From the NCBI GenBank assembly GCA_902796455.1, contig CADBPH010000262.1, positions 1 through 7,148 of the forward strand: a stretch of DNA of 7,148 nt, written 5' to 3'. Of the stretch, positions 6,553-7,148 are shown in pieces (position 1 is the stretch's first letter; the number at the start of each line of letters is the position of its first letter). Source of the DNA: an uncultured Bacteroidia bacterium. GTDB lineage: Bacteria; Bacteroidota; Bacteroidia; Bacteroidales; UBA932. Both the position numbers and the translations under genes were made by a program. Below the pieces are notes generated by a model. It was not told the origin of the DNA. It saw only the letters and a list, made by a program, of their open reading frames with translations, and ran no database searches.

Positions 6553-7148
6553 GCAACAACAAGAAAGTCCTCATGATCATTCCCTCCACCGTCGTGGCCC
6601 GGGGACTGGAAAGCGTGTTTGCAGACCTGGGGGAATTCGAAGTCGAGGGAATCTTGTCCGATGTGTCCCGCAGCAGTGAAGCCCGGCTCCGGAACGTCGA
6701 TGCAGACGTTGTGCTGGTCGACCCCACCGTCTTCGACTACGCCTCGCGCGGGAGCGGAAGGAATTATCTGTCCGAATTCACGGATGCGGCCGTCGTCGCA
6801 TTTGAGACCATGCCCTGCAGCGAGGAGGTCCGCAAACAATACGACGAGGTCATCTCGCTGTACGACGAGCCGGTCACTGTCATCCGGAAGATGCGCAGTG
6901 CCCTGAAGACCCGGCAGGAAGCGCCCAAGTCTGAGGGCGAAGAACTGTCCGCCCGCGAAAAAGAGATTTTGGTCTGCGTGGCCAAGGGCATGCTCAACAA
7001 GGAGATAGCCGACTGTTTCAACATCTCCATTTACACGGTCATCACGCACCGGAAGAACATCAGCCGCAAGACCGGGATCAAAACCGTCGCCGGCCTGACC
7101 GTCTACGCCCTCCTGAACAACCTCATCGACATCAGCGCCGTCGAGTAA
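6549..7148 (+). CDS. LuxR/NarL-type transcription regulator with degenerate receiver domain
   Basis: The 199-residue product has a C-terminal LuxR-type helix-turn-helix at about 132-195: LSAREKEILVCVAKGMLNKEIA, then a recognition helix around SIYTVITHRKNISRKTGI. The N-terminal 120 residues follow a receiver-like fold (VLMIIPSTVVARGLESVF, DADVVLVDPT, AVVAFETMP, VISLYDEPV). The acidic pair normally at the end of strand 1 is missing (IPS instead of DDH or similar). The lysine normally at the end of strand 5 is replaced by the acidic DEP. Asp58 could be the phosphosite relic. Phosphorylation-independent control is therefore likely. It starts within the stop of the hemerythrin gene (ATGA overlap), implying translational coupling and a shared job. 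No histidine kinase is next to it. The stop codon TAA is the last three bases of the window, so the gene is complete. Target genes are unknown; autoregulation of the operon is possible. Confidence 0.9.
   Translation: MSNNKKVLMIIPSTVVARGLESVFADLGEFEVEGILSDVSRSSEARLRNVDADVVLVDPTVFDYASRGSGRNYLSEFTDAAVVAFETMPCSEEVRKQYDEVISLYDEPVTVIRKMRSALKTRQEAPKSEGEELSAREKEILVCVAKGMLNKEIADCFNISIYTVITHRKNISRKTGIKTVAGLTVYALLNNLIDISAVE

Overview
The window looks like a chromosomal segment of a GC-rich member of the Bacteroidota, probably Bacteroidales. Four things suggest this. Every intergenic region carries the TAnnTTTG promoter element typical of the phylum. Start codons are preceded by A/T-rich sequence rather than a Shine-Dalgarno site. 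The left edge holds an Oar-like TonB-dependent receptor with an N-terminal carboxypeptidase-regulatory-like domain. The MetK and MiaA sequences also have a Bacteroidota flavour. Genus cannot be decided by eye.

Layout. Positions 1-2208 (minus) hold the N-terminal 736 residues of a large outer-membrane TonB-dependent receptor that runs off the left edge. A 293-bp divergent intergenic region (2209-2501) holds the receptor promoter on the minus strand. On the plus strand it holds a promoter followed by a long structured leader for metK: a SAM-II-type riboswitch aptamer, an 11-bp alternative helix that would break the aptamer core, a hairpin, and an intrinsic terminator 33 nt before the start codon. 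metK (2502-3779, plus) encodes S-adenosylmethionine synthetase. It converges, with only 17 bp between stop codons, on a miaA-family gene (3797-4630, minus). That gene keeps the P-loop and C-terminal parts but appears to lack most of the central tRNA-binding insertion. Overlapping divergent promoters (about 4643-4680) separate it from a radical SAM/SPASM gene (4702-5778, plus). A 54-bp gap with its own promoter leads to a two-gene operon: a YtfE/ScdA-like di-iron hemerythrin protein (5833-6552) and a LuxR-type regulator with a degenerate receiver domain (6549-7148). These two overlap by the sequence ATGA.

How the genes may work together. MetK makes SAM and the leader most likely shuts metK down when SAM is plentiful. 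SAM is also consumed by the radical SAM enzyme, but nothing shows co-regulation. The hemerythrin and LuxR genes look like a matched pair in which a di-iron protein (a candidate for sensing or repairing damage from NO, O2 or redox stress) is translationally coupled to a regulator that has lost the usual phosphorylation pocket. This pair and the metK leader are the two most interesting parts of the window. No tRNA, rRNA, CRISPR array, insertion sequence or phage element was seen.
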